Made by a program: the position numbers and the translations under genes. DNA of 64,000 nucleotides. Origin: Brienomyrus brachyistius (lineage: Eukaryota > Chordata > Actinopteri > Osteoglossiformes > Mormyridae). Positions 43,321 through 55,545 of the stretch are shown here, one piece after another. The notes under the pieces are model-generated. The model had not been told where the DNA came from and did no database searches. It worked only from the letters and a program-made list of their open reading frames with translations. How positions within the stretch are numbered: the first letter of the stretch is position 1; each line of letters begins with the position of its first letter. The DNA is taken from contig NW_026042691.1 in the NCBI RefSeq assembly GCF_023856365.1, forward strand, positions 1-64,000, in the 5' to 3' direction.

Positions 43321-44264
43321 AATTGCACCTGGGTCTATTAAAACAAGGTGATGCTGCCTGACCTACCAACCAAGGCTGGGGAGGAAACGTAGGAATACAA
43401 GGAAAGCAAGGAAGAAAAGCAGCCACCCTATCTCATGGTCACGGACACAAACATCAGGGAGTGTTATGAAGAAGACACCACACTTAGGACCATTGGTTTT
43501 ACGCAGTGAATTACACCAGAGAGAGTTTTTACATTCTAGCTGTGTTATGTAACATTCCTCAGCCTTCAGCTTTTTTCCCCACACAATGCAGGACATGCAG
43601 GGGTGCCAAACAAAACAGTGGAGCTGCAGTGTAGCCAATTATTTCTTTCAGTAGTTTTAAGATGGTTTGTGAGGTTGTGTGTTAGAGATGGCGGTGAGCA
43701 ACACTGAGGCATCTCAGGGAACCATGTTGCCCATATTAAAAAACATGCACGCATGCAACTCAGGCAATCCAGCATTTCTTATTTCAGTTACGTATGACAC
43801 TGCATGTTGCGGTTTTACATGTTCACTACAAGTCAGTGGTTTTTTCCTTGTATGATTATGGCCACATTCACACCAAAAACACACTAGACATACTGTACAA
43901 GGCACTCAAGGGAAAAATTCTCAGAACACAAAGTGAATGTATCAACCGAAGAAGGATTTTTCCTTTTCGGAATATTCATTTTTTTCCATGTGGAACCACT
44001 GTCCATGATTCAATTGAGTGCATTCAAAGAATGATACATCAAAACTAATAGTGACAAAATATTCATTTAATATGCATTGTACATGAATGTAGGACTTAGA
44101 TGTTGATGAATTTCTCATCAGTGAAGGGCATATACACTTAAGGGGTATTATGAAAAAAAAAGTTGAGAACCCAGAAGTAACTATCCGATTAAAGATGTAA
44201 TCTGGTACATGTGCAGACCAGTGATGGATATGTAAATGATTCAAATTGCAAGGAGTTGGCATGT
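43321..44264. other. Non-coding stretch
   Basis: Short frames only, with no domain or element boundary recognised. Confidence 0.3.
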
Positions 44265-44960
44265 TTAATCACCAGACACAGGATGCCTCGTAGTCACATT
44301 AGACAGTGTTAACGGCACTTGACGGAGTTTGATAGGGTTGCATTGCGGGTTTACATGAAGCCAGGTGGTCATGTGCTGCAATTGCATGTGGGCCATGCGG
44401 ATATCACAGTGGCCTGATATTGAAACCAATGGGCACGTGAGGCATCCACACACGTCGTGAAGTTTCTGGTCATCCAAGACAGACCACGCCAAGGAAGGAT
44501 CGTCGGATTGTGCTCCAAGCATCACAGATCCCCATGACACCTGCGCCTGATATATGGACACAGCTACTGGACTCTCTACAACACCCTATATCATCGTGTC
44601 GCGATGACTGGCATCAGCTGGACTACGGGTTCACCGTCCCATGCATAGGCTGCCGTTCACAATAGCACAGAAACGGTTGCGTTTGGAGTGGTGTAGTCAC
44701 TGGGAGGCATGGACTGATGGACTGATGACGACTGGCGTCCTACCATGTTCAGCGATACATCTCAGTTCTGCAGTACCACAGATGACCGTCATGTGCGTAT
44801 GGTGGCGCTGCAGGGAGAGGAGCAATCCTGCCAATGCTGTGGAGTGACACACCACACTCTGACGGCACAGTGGTACACCAGTGACATCCTAGTAGTATCC
44901 GGGCCCAGGGGTGTGCTATACCCTACTGACATGGGACCAGCAGTGTGACCATACCGCCAA
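44265..44960 (+). pseudogene. Decayed Tc1-type transposase
   Basis: Plus-strand fragments read LPFTIAQKRLRLEWCSHW (44650-44700), then FSDTSQFCSTTDDRHVRM (44750-44800) and LTAQWYTSDILV (44860-44895). This is the order of the first catalytic Asp region of Tc1/Tc3-like transposases. Frames change repeatedly. It is a different and much older family than the element at 39107-40275. Confidence 0.6.
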
Positions 44961-45170
44961 CTCCGTGGTCCGTTTGATCTGATGATTATAATCATCGCGA
45001 TACAGTCACATGCCCTTTCATCACATGCAGATTTCATTTTCACAACTTAGTCTGTTGCCCTTCACTTTTTTGCCACTGAGTTTGTGTTTTGACACTAAGT
45101 TGATGGGAATTGATTATTTAAGCGTCATCTAAAGAGCTTATATTAATTGGGTAAATTGCATAAGACTCAC

Positions 45171-45241
45171 ATGGTATTTTGAAAAGATTCCCATATGCGC
45201 TGATTAGCTGGGGTTGATCCAAGCAGCTGTGCACTTTTCTC
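45171..45241 (-). CDS. Candidate orphan exon B
   Basis: Acceptor TATGTTACAG and donor CAT/GTGAGT bound 71 bases, open in two frames. One reads EKSAQLLGSTPANQRIWESF. Both splice sites are strong. It may belong with exon A (same strand) to an unrecognised gene whose other exons lie among the transposons. Confidence 0.35.
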
Positions 45242-45789
45242 CTGTAACATAAAAGTTTGCTTTTAGGACAGAAAACAAGGTTAAGACCATATTATGTAGT
45301 TTACATCTATCAAAATAAAACCAAAGTCACTGTTACCAAAAGAGTAACCATGTGTTATCAAATTTCCTAACATTTTGCTTCATCTTACTTTGGATGCCCA
45401 TGGTTAGGAGAGAAGCAGAAATCTGCTCAATCATAAGAAAGACTTTTATTGCTACAGGGAGTGAGATCTTGTTGCAGGTGACAAGGCAGGATAGAGTGTG
45501 TTTAGAAAAATAATGAAGAGGGAATGTGAGTGTGAGCTATCGTGGCATCTGTGTATAACCCAATATGGCGGCATCCTTCTGAATGTAAATAACATAGCCG
45601 GCTTAATTAGCTTAATCAAGCGTAATTGAACTAAGGAAAATTTAGCAATATACTTTCCCTGCTTGGTGTGATAAATTCCCTGCTTGGTGTGATAAATACA
45701 GCAGCAGCTGCTGGTGGACGGGCTACAAACAGACATCAAGAAGAAATCCCACCTCACAGCCATTTACTGTACCAAACCCCTTAATGTAA

Positions 45790-46625
45790 CTTGTAAAGAT
45801 GTAGGTATTGGCGTATTCACACATTCATTTGCAGTGTCCACTTCCTGTCCAGTAAATTTGGCAGGACGGAATTTGAATAACCTATAGGTCTGACTCATGT
45901 ATGCGGCTGAAGGAGTAAAGATAGAATGGGTGAAGAATCCTGTTATACAGTCCTAGTAGACCGAGAACCACCTGATTGCTACTGTAGTTGGAATCAAGGG
46001 CTGAGCTGCATGGTGGCCTGGGGGACAATCATGAAAACACAGACCCACTGATATCCTCAAAACCCACAATCAAAAGGGGAGTCAGGCACGGTGGCCAACC
46101 ACTTGGCCCGTTAAGCCACATGGTGGCCCGATGAGCAGGCAAACACACTATGGGCTAAGGGGTACAAGACAGAGGAGAGAATAGGATGGCCAGTGACATG
46201 TGAACAGGACAAGGCAGGGATGGATTCTGACATAGGTACCATACTACTTTGTTTAAATATGCCCAAGTGCATAGAATGTTTTAGTGCAAGTCTTAGACAA
46301 TGGTATCTCTGAATGACACCGCAGTCTGACTCTTCCTGAAGGCCCTGAGAAGTTGTTTGTATGCACTTGCTGCCTTGACACTTGCTGATGTGCGTGTGCT
46401 CTGCTTGAGCAGTAAAGGGGAGATCACATGCAGAGATGATTTTCTGTAGCTTCTCAGTCCGAGTAAAAATAAAATCTTCTCGTTATATAGGAACCAAGTC
46501 TCTGGCTGGAAATTTCTACAACAGAGCCATTTAGTCATTTATAGAAATATACAGAGCCAATGAAGGAACCAGATGTCACAGCACAGTAACACAGGTCACT
46601 GTCCGTGGAACTGAATGAATAGGAT
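45790..46625 (-). repeat. Dispersed repeat, copy 3 (inverted)
   Basis: Reverse complement of 22990-24871 minus its insertion. It includes the TGTCAGAATCC segment (near 46230) and an 81-codon minus frame (46538-46293) with WLCCRNFQPETWFLY and LHVISPLLLKQSTRTSAS. Confidence 0.75.
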
Positions 46626-47494
46626 AACCGGCCAATGTGTTTGTGTGCTTACACTGATTATATGTCAGGGGGGAAAATATTTATATCATTGTTGCGATGA
46701 ACGTCATTCCAGCAAGTGGTTACGTCGTTCACGCAAGTGGTCATGCGGAACCAAAGTTTACTCACCTGTGTGCACCCGAGGGGAAGGCATTAACGGACGC
46801 ACCTGCTCTTTATTTTGGATAAAGTCGGCAAAACGCATTGGTAGCGCGACAAGCAAAGGGTCAAATCTACACCAAGTGCTTCTGGAACTGTGCTGCGATT
46901 GTGTACTGAAAAGTAGACTCTGAACGGACAGCCGGTAAGACCATGAACCATGCGTGTTGGACTTTGTTGCAAATGTTATTTGTAGCAAGCACTACCTGTT
47001 GCGAGTGGGGTTTATTTCTTAATGGGGTGCGCTAATGAGGCATTGAGGCGCTGGTGCTGGCTTGTAACATTATATGAGTTGTGGTATTTGACTGTATTAG
47101 GAATAAATGGTGTGCTGTAAGTGTCTTAATGACAATATGTGGAATGCTGTTTTATTGATTCAGATGTTTGCATTAATGCGGTTTAAAAGGGGGGGTTCTA
47201 TTTTTAGTTTATCTAAAAGTTAAATATTAAATTGCTAAAAAGAAAAAAAAAAAGTATTAAGGGTGAACTTTCCTTTTAATAATTCATATGGGCAGAAGTG
47301 TTAAACCTATTGTTCGATTGTCTAATTGGTTAGCTTTTCATTGCAATTTATTGCGTTGAGTAACTCATTTATGTGTTTCCCCAGTGGTTTGATCTTAAAC
47401 TTTGATGTTTGGAGGAATTTTATTCAGAACAAGTTATGTATAATTGTGTGGAAATTTGAAGCTGAGATTGGTCATTCATTGTATATTTTGTGTG

Positions 47495-47544
<50 letters not shown>

Positions 47545-48025
47545 TTTAAAGTAAAATTTTGTGTTTGCTCATAAGATAGATTGGTGAAAGTTGGTGTTTT
47601 GTGGTTTAAGGTTTTTCACCTGTAAATGCCTGGCTTGAGGAAAGCGAAGATAAAATAAAAAGGGATAAAGAGTCCAAAAAGAAGGCCTGGTTATTCTGAG
47701 TGAAATCCAGTTATATGTTCAGTTTTGGTACATCTCTATCAAGTGAGGGGTAAAGCACAGTAAGAATTGTGATCACTTGACAATCATTGAGGGGAAAAAT
47801 GTAAAAATATATACAGTAAGGACAATATAATCGTAATTTAATGTATCCCTTCTGCTCTTTAAAAAGCACAATGTCTGACTGACAAATATGTCTATTATTA
47901 GCACATTTTAATAATTTAATTAATATTAAGCAGTACACCTATTTCCTGTAATCACTCTGCGTTAAAGCAATTTTTAAAACTAGCTGTGAACTGGATGCTG
48001 TTCTGACTGTTGTTGCCATGGTGCC
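46626..48025. other. Non-coding stretch with possible CpG promoter and TA microsatellite
   Basis: Bases 46690-46930 are relatively CpG-rich and end in CAGCCG/GTAAGACC, a plausible plus-strand first exon, but no downstream coding exon was found. A (TA)n run lies at about 47496-47541. Confidence 0.35.
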
Positions 48026-50123
48026 TTATTTACTTTCAAATCGCATTGTCCACAACCTGATCAAAGGACCAAACTTTAAAATCAGTGCAGGGTAGTGTCG
48101 CAAGTAGTGATGCTTAGGCTTTAACCTATGTCCTGGAAAGAAAGAAAATCTACAAGCAAGATATTCTTGGATAAGAACGTCAAGGTATGCAACCTCTGGC
48201 AATAAAATTTTCTGTGCACAAATCAGCTCCACAATGTCTTTTAGCTGAAGGGTCAACTGCCAATCATCATCTGTGGGCTCTTTCACCTTGTCACACATGA
48301 TCACAGGAAGAAGTCTTAGAAAATTCCAGTTCTGAACAGCCTGACCATAAAGCTTTACTCCATTGGAGTTTACTGCACATGGCTTACTCAACACATCAGA
48401 GCCACTGTACTTAAATTTCTTAATGCGTCTATTCAGAATTGAATAAGTGAACCACTTTTTTTGCTTGATGAAGTACTTCAGGTAAAGGGCTAAATCATAG
48501 GAAAGGATACCCTCAAAAATGTCATGGCCTAAACAAGGTGGCAGGCCAGGCATACAAACATCGAAGTAATTCAATGAATTAAAACTCAGATATTATACCT
48601 TCAACGTTTTGTTGTTCCTCAGACTGTAAAATGCATTTGGATCTGTTTGAAAATCTGTTCGGGTTGTCCGGCAATACCTGCAGAAATATTCAGAAAAACT
48701 AAAATTTTCTGTAAATCCACCGATATTATGAGACCCCAAATTGTCCCCTGCAATGCACAAAACAGTCCCTTTAACTTTTTCCTCTGCCACCGTTATTCCA
48801 TTGTCTTCCAGGTCTTTTAAGTCTGCAATGAGCCTTGAGAAAACTTTGTCATGGCCAAAGTGTTTGAAGTCTTTTTCCTGACACAGCATTACAAGTGACA
48901 TGTGGTCTGTACTTGATGAGGTGGTAAATTAGCCAGAGACAAATATACAGCTACTACTTTGTGCTGCTTTTTGCTGAACCTAATGGGTTCACCGCCTCAA
49001 AAGAATCTTGATATAGAATTAGTTTTAGACATGATGGGTTTTGAGAAAAGAACTCATTGTTTTTATATACCTGACCATCACTGACATCACAAAGCACATC
49101 AGTGTATGGTACGTATGTACCCTGTGCAGCACAATTCTGCCATAAGTCTGACTCCAGTAAATGTCTCAAAGTGTCTTTCAATGGAACATAGTAGGCAAAC
49201 CTCTGTGACCTTGTTTCATCCCTTCCTAAGTACAACTTTACAGGTTCTGTGTATCTAAACATCTGTTTAAAAGCCCTAGTTCTTGAAAAATTGGTTCTCA
49301 TTGGTCCTTCATGACTAATGGTGAAAAGGTCAGATTCCTTCACAACATCACATATACTACCAATAACCTCATCTGTTAATTCAGTTAAGTCACTTTTCAG
49401 GAATGCACTTAATTTATTCAAAGTATATGTCTGTCCTAGTTCATGTATGCTTAGCATCTCTTCAATAATATTTTGTATAGTTGATGCTGGCAGAAGAAAC
49501 TGCCCATGTAATTTCAAGTAGAAAAGAGAAATATTTCTAAGAAAAAGGTCACTGAAATTTTCTGTAAGATGGACTTCACCTTCATCAGTCTCACTAAATC
49601 TCTCTGTAGGGCCTGTAACTAACGGTTCAGTTTCAAGAAACTGAGAAACTGTCTCCTTATTAAGATCTCTTATACTGTCCACAGAACATTGTCTGTGTTT
49701 CCTGGACATGTAGGCTGTAAACGACGATCTCACAGTGAACGTATGGTCGCATCCTGTCACCGGACATGTCACAACACGTCCTTCGGCTATATGTTCCTTT
49801 AAGTGAGCTGTTAGTGATCTGACATCGCGACATTGGCGCTGGCACATAGACATATTACACGTAAACACCGTAAGGGCATTTGTAGTATCAATATATGAAT
49901 CTGTGTTATGTTTACGGTAAAAATGAGCCTTAAATTCCCCATATGAACGAAACGTATTGTGGCAATCTGTAGCGCCACACTTGAACACGCATCGTGGTTC
50001 ATGACGGTGAAGTTTGACATGTAAAACATGTTCCCTAAGGGTTTGCACTGATGTTCCACAGAAATAACAACTAAACATTGTAACTGCGTGAACAAACACG
50101 CACTCTATTGCTGTTTTAAACAC
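48026..50123 (-). pseudogene. C2H2 zinc-finger gene of a repetitive fish family, frameshifted
   Basis: The 389-codon first part (50123-48954; likely true start at Met16, MFSCYFCG) has C2H2 fingers near residues 49-72 (C49, C54, H67, H72), 89-111 and 120-143. In the last finger the first His is replaced by Tyr138. A conserved body follows (FLRNISLFYLKLHGQFLLPA, TRAFKQMFRYTEPVKLY). Then come HMSLVMLCQEKDFKHFGHDK, CIAGDNLGSHNIGGF and FCRYCRTTRTDFQ (48901-48593), and finally GLPPCLGHDIFEGI, LKPKHHYLRHYPALI and LWTMRFESK (48574-48026). These blocks are typical of a high-copy transposon-derived family in fish. The frame is lost near 48950 and 48915, and a segment is missing near 48580. The superfamily is uncertain. 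Confidence 0.6.
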
Positions 50124-50610
50124 CTAAATGCTGTTTCACATCCCGCTTGCAAATCTAAGTTTTACATGTGCTGCCAAGATACGTTCATGCGCCGTCAACA
50201 CGGTACATGCTACTCGTGTTTAAAACCACACACTGCTTAACACTGCTTAAAACGATTTAATTTAACTTACCAATTTGCCCAGACACATTTATTTTATTTT
50301 ATATTCCCACTAGTTTGTAGATTTTTTTTAAATGTTATGTTTGTTATTGGGTGCTTTCCACTTCATGTACCCACATACAGCGCTGGCTTAAAGCAATACA
50401 TTCTGGTCCTGACGCAATGCATTGTGGTTAGATTTTTATCGTCCGCTGCATTATGTCACCATGTCACGTCGTACAAAAACCTCGCGAGAGCAAGACAGAT
50501 CATCCTGCACCTCTTAAGTGTTATGTAGTTTTGCCTGAAACGCAAAAATAAAACAAAGCAATTAAAGCCGATCAGTGGCTCAAATTCTGCTGTAGCGATT
50601 GAAGAACTTT
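50124..50610. other. Upstream region of the zinc-finger gene
   Basis: It contains a CTCGCGAGAG motif at about 50482-50491, close to the CGCG-box found in TATA-less vertebrate promoters. No transcript can be assigned. Confidence 0.3.
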
Positions 50611-50720
50611 TGTCGGAAGTTGGATTCGAACCCACGCCTTACTTCGGAGAACAGAATACCCCTTACTTTGAAAGGCCATTTTCGCTGCGCAGGAGGCTTT
50701 AGACCGCTCGGCCATGGGGC
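50611..50720 (-). tRNA. tRNA-Leu-like sequence (probably pseudogene)
   Basis: On the minus strand an A box (TGGCCGAGCGGTCTAA) and a B box (GGGTTCGAATCC) are spaced as in a long-variable-arm tRNA, and the 3' end CTTCCGACA resembles tRNA-Leu. The 5' acceptor strand (GCCCCA) does not pair with the 3' strand, and the anticodon arm is expanded or disordered. It is therefore likely a tRNA pseudogene or a tRNA-derived repeat. Confidence 0.45.
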
Positions 50721-52080
50721 AGTTTCCAGTTGAACCCTAAGGAGTAGGTTAAGTCCAGCCTTGGCTTCCAAGCTGACGTTTTTCTACATATGTGCTTGTG
50801 TATCATGGACAGTAAGAGGGGGCAGGCAAGGAGAGAATTTCTCTCTTTGGGGATCAATAGAGTGTTGTTATTATAACGTCTAAAACGTATGATGGTCTGT
50901 CGATAAATCAATAACAATATCAATGAAGTCAATGTTTATCTAAAGGAATCAGAATTCAGGAAAAGCCAGGGGCCGGACCGAGTGTAGGGGGCGTGGCCAG
51001 AGACAGCCTGCTGACTGTTCCAAATCATGGGTGCATGTTACAAGTCCGGAACATATTTTAACTTAGTACTAACTTAGCATCATATTTGATCTGATTCGAC
51101 TGAATATCCCAGGTTTCCATCTCTCATGCATCTGGTGTGACGTGTTTTCAGACTCTCAGGCTGGCGCAAAGAAATCTTACGGGAATTGAACGTCTCACTC
51201 CGGTCAGCTGACCAAAGTTGGTAACCTTGGTATTGTGTGTAGGAGATTCGGTATAACTATAATTTCGTTCTCCATTTACATGCCCGTAGTGTCTTTAACC
51301 GGCTGCACAAACTGGATCCGCCTCCATTACGACACAACTTTGCCCTTATTGGCTTAAGAATTTAGTCACATACATGACGTATATCTGCTATTTCTCCCGA
51401 GAAGCAGGTAAAGCAGTGGTAACTGCTTTGTAGTTAATTTACCTGGTAAAATTAAGTTTAAATAAATGATATAAATACTGTAATAGTACTCGTGAGCTTT
51501 GTTTATTTGTTATTAGTTATTGTAATGTTGCGCTGCTTTATTTGTTTAATCGTCTAGTCTGTGGAGACATTCAAGTTAATCAAATAAGAATTGCACTGTA
51601 CACTGTACATGACCATAAAAACTTTGTATCCTTGAAATAAATGTTTTTGATCTTTTCCTTGGCAGTTATCTTTTTACACAGGGCCTCTATGTACACGATA
51701 GTTTTTTTTTTCACGACTAACAGTATGGATCAGGAGTTGGTTATTGTAAAAGAAGTAATGTGCATGCAGGTGATATTTGTATAGATTTATCCACACCCTT
51801 GTAGCGTGCTGCCATTGCAGTCAGATCTCGCAAACTAGGAGTATTAGTTGTCTTTATTTCTCTTTATTTCTTGACGCCAACCCTCTCCATTAATCCGGGC
51901 TTGGGACTGGCACCTACCTGAGCTGGCTTGCTCCCTTAAGTGGCTGGGTTAGGCTAAACTATATATATATATTTACCAAGACTACAATAAAACATCTCGA
52001 AATGTGTAGTCTAGCAAAACGCAGTTTAAAGAAGGTAGCCTACCTGGCGAAATTGCAAACAAATTAAGGGCGTTAGGCAG
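50721..52080. other. Non-coding stretch
   Basis: Bases 50820-50880 resemble a LINE tail (TTTGGGGATCAATAGAG). The remainder has no recognised gene or element. Confidence 0.35.
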
Positions 52081-52424
52081 CCTTTCCAAACCGCTTATCC
52101 TACTGGATCGCGGGGGGTCTGGAGCCTATCCCGGAAGCAATGGGCACGAGACAGGGAACAACCCAGGATGGCGGGCCAGCCCATCGCAGGGCACACTCAC
52201 ACACTATTCACTCACGCATACACTCCTATGGGCAATTTAGCAACTCCAATTAGCCTCAGCATGTTTTTGGACTGTGGGGGAAACCAGAGTACCCGGAGGA
52301 AACCCCACGATGACATGGGTAGAACATGCAAACTCCACACACATGTGACCCAGGTGGAGACTCGAACCCGGGCCCTAGAGGTGTGAGGCAACAGTGCTAA
52401 CCACTGCACCACCATGCTGCCCCC
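52081..52424 (-). mobile_element. SINE lacking the GGAT tail
   Basis: Minus strand, from CCTTTCCAAACCGCTTATCC to the head GGTGGTGCAGTGG in complement. The tail repeat is missing. The body closely matches the SINEs at 20685 and 30356. Confidence 0.88.
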
Positions 52425-53429
52425 TAAATGGAAAACCATTAAATACAAAAGGAAAACAAAAGTGCTGTAAGACTGTATACTTATGTGTATGTTAGTAAAG
52501 GCTGTAGCTGACACAACGGACCCCCCTAATTAGAAAGGGGTAATTGTACACATGTGGCATCCAGTATGTTCTTCTATAACAGTTTTTTAAAAAAAAAAAA
52601 AACTCACATTACACAAATTGGCACTATCAAAACGAGGATTATGGGGAAAATGGGGACTGTGATGGAGATTACATACACGTAGGCATGGTATTTAGTTTTT
52701 TTTAATCTGGTCACCTTCCAGAGTAATTGTAAACTAAAACCATCTTCACCCTATTTGATTCTTTATAAATGGACAATCAGTCGTGCAGTAAATGGGGGTA
52801 TAGAGAGACACAGAGCTTGTCTAACAAGAAACCCTGGGAAGCTAACATTAATAGGGTGGGTATGGATAGCAAAACCATTGATACAGATTACAGATTTATA
52901 TCTCACCTGAACCCTGGCGGGCTCCGTGCCAATAGGGGTTGGGATTAGGGTTAGTTAACTTAAGTAGTAATATTGATGTGTATATTCTCCTATTCTCCAG
53001 TCAGTGAATCGTGAAACGTAATGTTAATATGTTTCTATACCTATATGTTCTGCTTAAAAACCCATAAAGGCAAGCACAGTGTTTAGACATTCTGTTACTT
53101 AGACTAGTAAACACTAAGATCCTTCAGCTTTCAATTAACCTGACACAACAGTCTAAACAACAAATGTGTGCCATGTCATTTGTCATCTTTACATCTTGTA
53201 TCCTTTATATGGTAATTGGATTTTCAAGGTGGAATTGCAGGTCGATCATTTTAAGGATCTAGATGTAAACCTCCCTGGTGTTGCTTTAATATTTTTTTTG
53301 CACAATTTGCTTCACACACTTCCTCCAGCAGAGAAGCTTACAATACTACACCCCACCAAATGACTGGATGATGCCTTTTTATTTAAGGTCTGGCTGTGAG
53401 CCTCGATTACCGATACACTATCTTCAGGC
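52425..53429. other. Non-coding stretch with one half of a direct repeat
   Basis: Bases 53222-53296 (CAAGGTGGAATTGCAGG to GTTGCTTTAATAT) recur at 54548-54622. No gene was found. Confidence 0.4.
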
Positions 53430-54040
53430 TCCTGCCGGGATCAGTCAGTATGGTGGACCTTTGGAGGAATGGGTACAAAACCATCAGGAAAGTTTGCAGG
53501 TGCTTCAAGAGTATGTGAAGGCTTAGTTGGAGGAACAAGCCACACCACGAAATCGGAAACACAATGAGTTGGTTAATGATTAGGGGTTTGATGAAGGTCA
53601 GCTGGTGTGTTTGCGGAACCATGTTCGAGGTAAAATACAGGATCATTGGGATGCCTGTTTGTATATGGTAGTTCGGTGTCCCCAAGATCAGGGTGCAGTT
53701 TACTCTGCAACTCCAATGGAGGGGGACGGGGTTGTCCGTCAAGTTCACCGAACAGAGTTGCGTCCAGTACCACAGGGGGTTGTTATGTCAGGGGAAGATG
53801 TTCTGGTAATGTCTCCTGAGTCTGGGTTGCCCACAGGGGCAACAGAAATGGAATCGGATGAGGACTCTGTGATTTTACGGGGACAGGGCTGGTGGGAGGG
53901 GTCGCAATAGAGCATCCACAAGTAGGCCTCGTATAATGGAGGAGGTTATGTCCCCCCCGAGGTGTAGAGACCAGTTAAACGTTCGGTGAGGTCCACCACT
54001 GGTCATCATACCAACCCTTATAAGTTACCACGGTCAGTGA
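53430..54040 (+). pseudogene. Gypsy-type integrase C-terminal relic
   Basis: In the frame through 53460-53800 the sequence reads EEWVQNHQESLQVLQEYVKA, then GQLVCLRNHVRGKIQDHWDA and VVRQVHRTELRPVPQG. This is the layout of the C-terminal end of Ty3/gypsy integrases (helical linker, G-x-LV-x-LR strand, W-x-x-x-x-Y-x-VV, VHR). Stops at 53526 and 53580 interrupt it. The tail continues with RPVKRSVRSTTGHH. The rest of the element is missing. Confidence 0.6.
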
Positions 54041-55144
54041 ATGATCGTTCGGTTGGGGAGGAAGACCAGTGGTTTGGGGATAGAATTCTTAGCTGTGATC
54101 GTTGGGTCATCAATTTCATTTTGGGGGATGGATTGTAGCCAGGCAATTATAGGCAGGTATAGGAACTGCAGTTCGGACTGGAGGCATAGCCGGGGCGAGA
54201 TGGCTGTGCATGTTCCGATGGTAGGGCATATTGGCAAAGGAGCAGGCACGGGAAAGACAGGCAGGGTCCTGATAGATTTGGTGGAGCATCGGCGGGCATA
54301 TTGAATTTGCAGTGTAGCAGCCTTTCTGTTTGCTTGTTTCAGGGGTGAACAATCTTATCCGCAAAGGGCCGGTGTGTATGCAGGTTTTCGCTGCAACTCC
54401 CTAATTAGATTTCTAATTAGAGGACTGATTAGCTGAAGAGTCCTCATACCTGGTTTTGAAGAGCTGACCTAAAGGTTACCCCAAAAACCTGTTTTTTTTT
54501 TGTTTGAATGGGGCAGTGAGTCATGGGGTAAACTACTGTTCTTTAGGGGTTTTCAAGGTGGAATTACGGGTCGATAATTTTAAGGATCAGGTTGTAAACC
54601 TCCCTGGTGTTGCTTTAATATGTTTTATCTGAGGTTGTATCGTGTATTATCAAGCCAGCCGGCTTAGTGGCCTCGGGAGCGGGGTTTAGTGGGAGCAGCT
54701 GGCTAGTTTTATTTTCTTTTTTGTTTGTGTCTTTTTCTTTGTTGTATGTATATTTTGGGTTCATTATTAGGCAGGCTGGGCCTTTTGGCACCTGTAGTCT
54801 GGGTGCTGGATTGCCCATAGGGGTCTTTTTTATTGCTGTGATTTGCTGTGTCATTCACTAGTGTGATTTGTGCTGGATGTGTTTTTAAGGTTGTGCTGTG
54901 GCGTGTACCTGAGCAAACTTTGGGCAACCTGTTCTCTTGTTGGCTTTATTGACAAAGGGTGGATTAGTCTAATTACGGCCTGCTACAAATAGCTGCATAT
55001 AACGTATAAAAAAAATCACCTTATGGGTGCTCCGTAGGGTAGCAAGATCTTGAGTTTTTTTACAGTACTCGGGTACGTTTTAAAATTTTCGACCAATCAG
55101 CAAACATTATTCTGACAGCATAGCTGGGAAACCAATGAAAAGTG
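54041..55144. other. Non-coding stretch with repeats
   Basis: Bases 54340-54540 resemble a fish hAT-type repeat (CCGCAAAGGGCCGGTGTG). Bases 54548-54622 repeat 53222-53296 and may mark an old LTR pair around the gypsy relic. No gene was found. Confidence 0.35.
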
Positions 55145-55151
55145 AGTGCAA

Positions 55152-55190
55152 CGTTCTAGAACTTGACTTCGGGTTGACGCTCCCTATAAA
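55152..55190 (+). promoter_or_regulatory. TATA promoter with heat-shock-like element
   Basis: CGTTCTAGAACTTG at 55152-55165 is a palindromic heat-shock-factor-like site, and TATAAAAG at 55185-55192 lies about 20 bases further. Transcription would start near 55215. Confidence 0.5.
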
Positions 55191-55214
55191 AGAGCTGGGT
55201 ACTGCTTCAAGGCG

Positions 55215-55545
55215 TTCAGTTGGCGCTACCTCCTGATAGAGTAGCACTGTACGGCTCTTGTTCCGTAAAACAACATCAAAAGGATGAAAAAAAAAACAAT
55301 TTTTAAAGAAGACGAAAAAAACATCGTCTAAAAAAATAAGCCAAAAAAATAATATCCGAAGAAGGAAAAACATGCAAAGTAAAAAAAACAAACAAAAATA
55401 AAAAACAATATCCAAAGAAGAAGGAAAAAAACATCCAAAGGGAGAAAACAAGAACTGAAGGGCAAACGAGGTAGGAGGAAATACAAATTTCGTTTCAGCA
55501 CCGTTGGAGTGCCAAGCCGTGAAAAGCATTTGGCCAGAAGACAAG
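55215..55545 (+). ncRNA. Putative A-rich first exon with splice donor
   Basis: Downstream of the TATA box an A-rich stretch with repeated GAAGAAGGAAAAA phrases ends at a near-consensus donor, AAG/GTAAGTG, after 55545. There is no long frame (the first ATG gives about 15 codons). It may be a 5' UTR exon of a gene or element reading toward clcn7, or a long non-coding RNA start. No transcript evidence is available. Confidence 0.4.
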
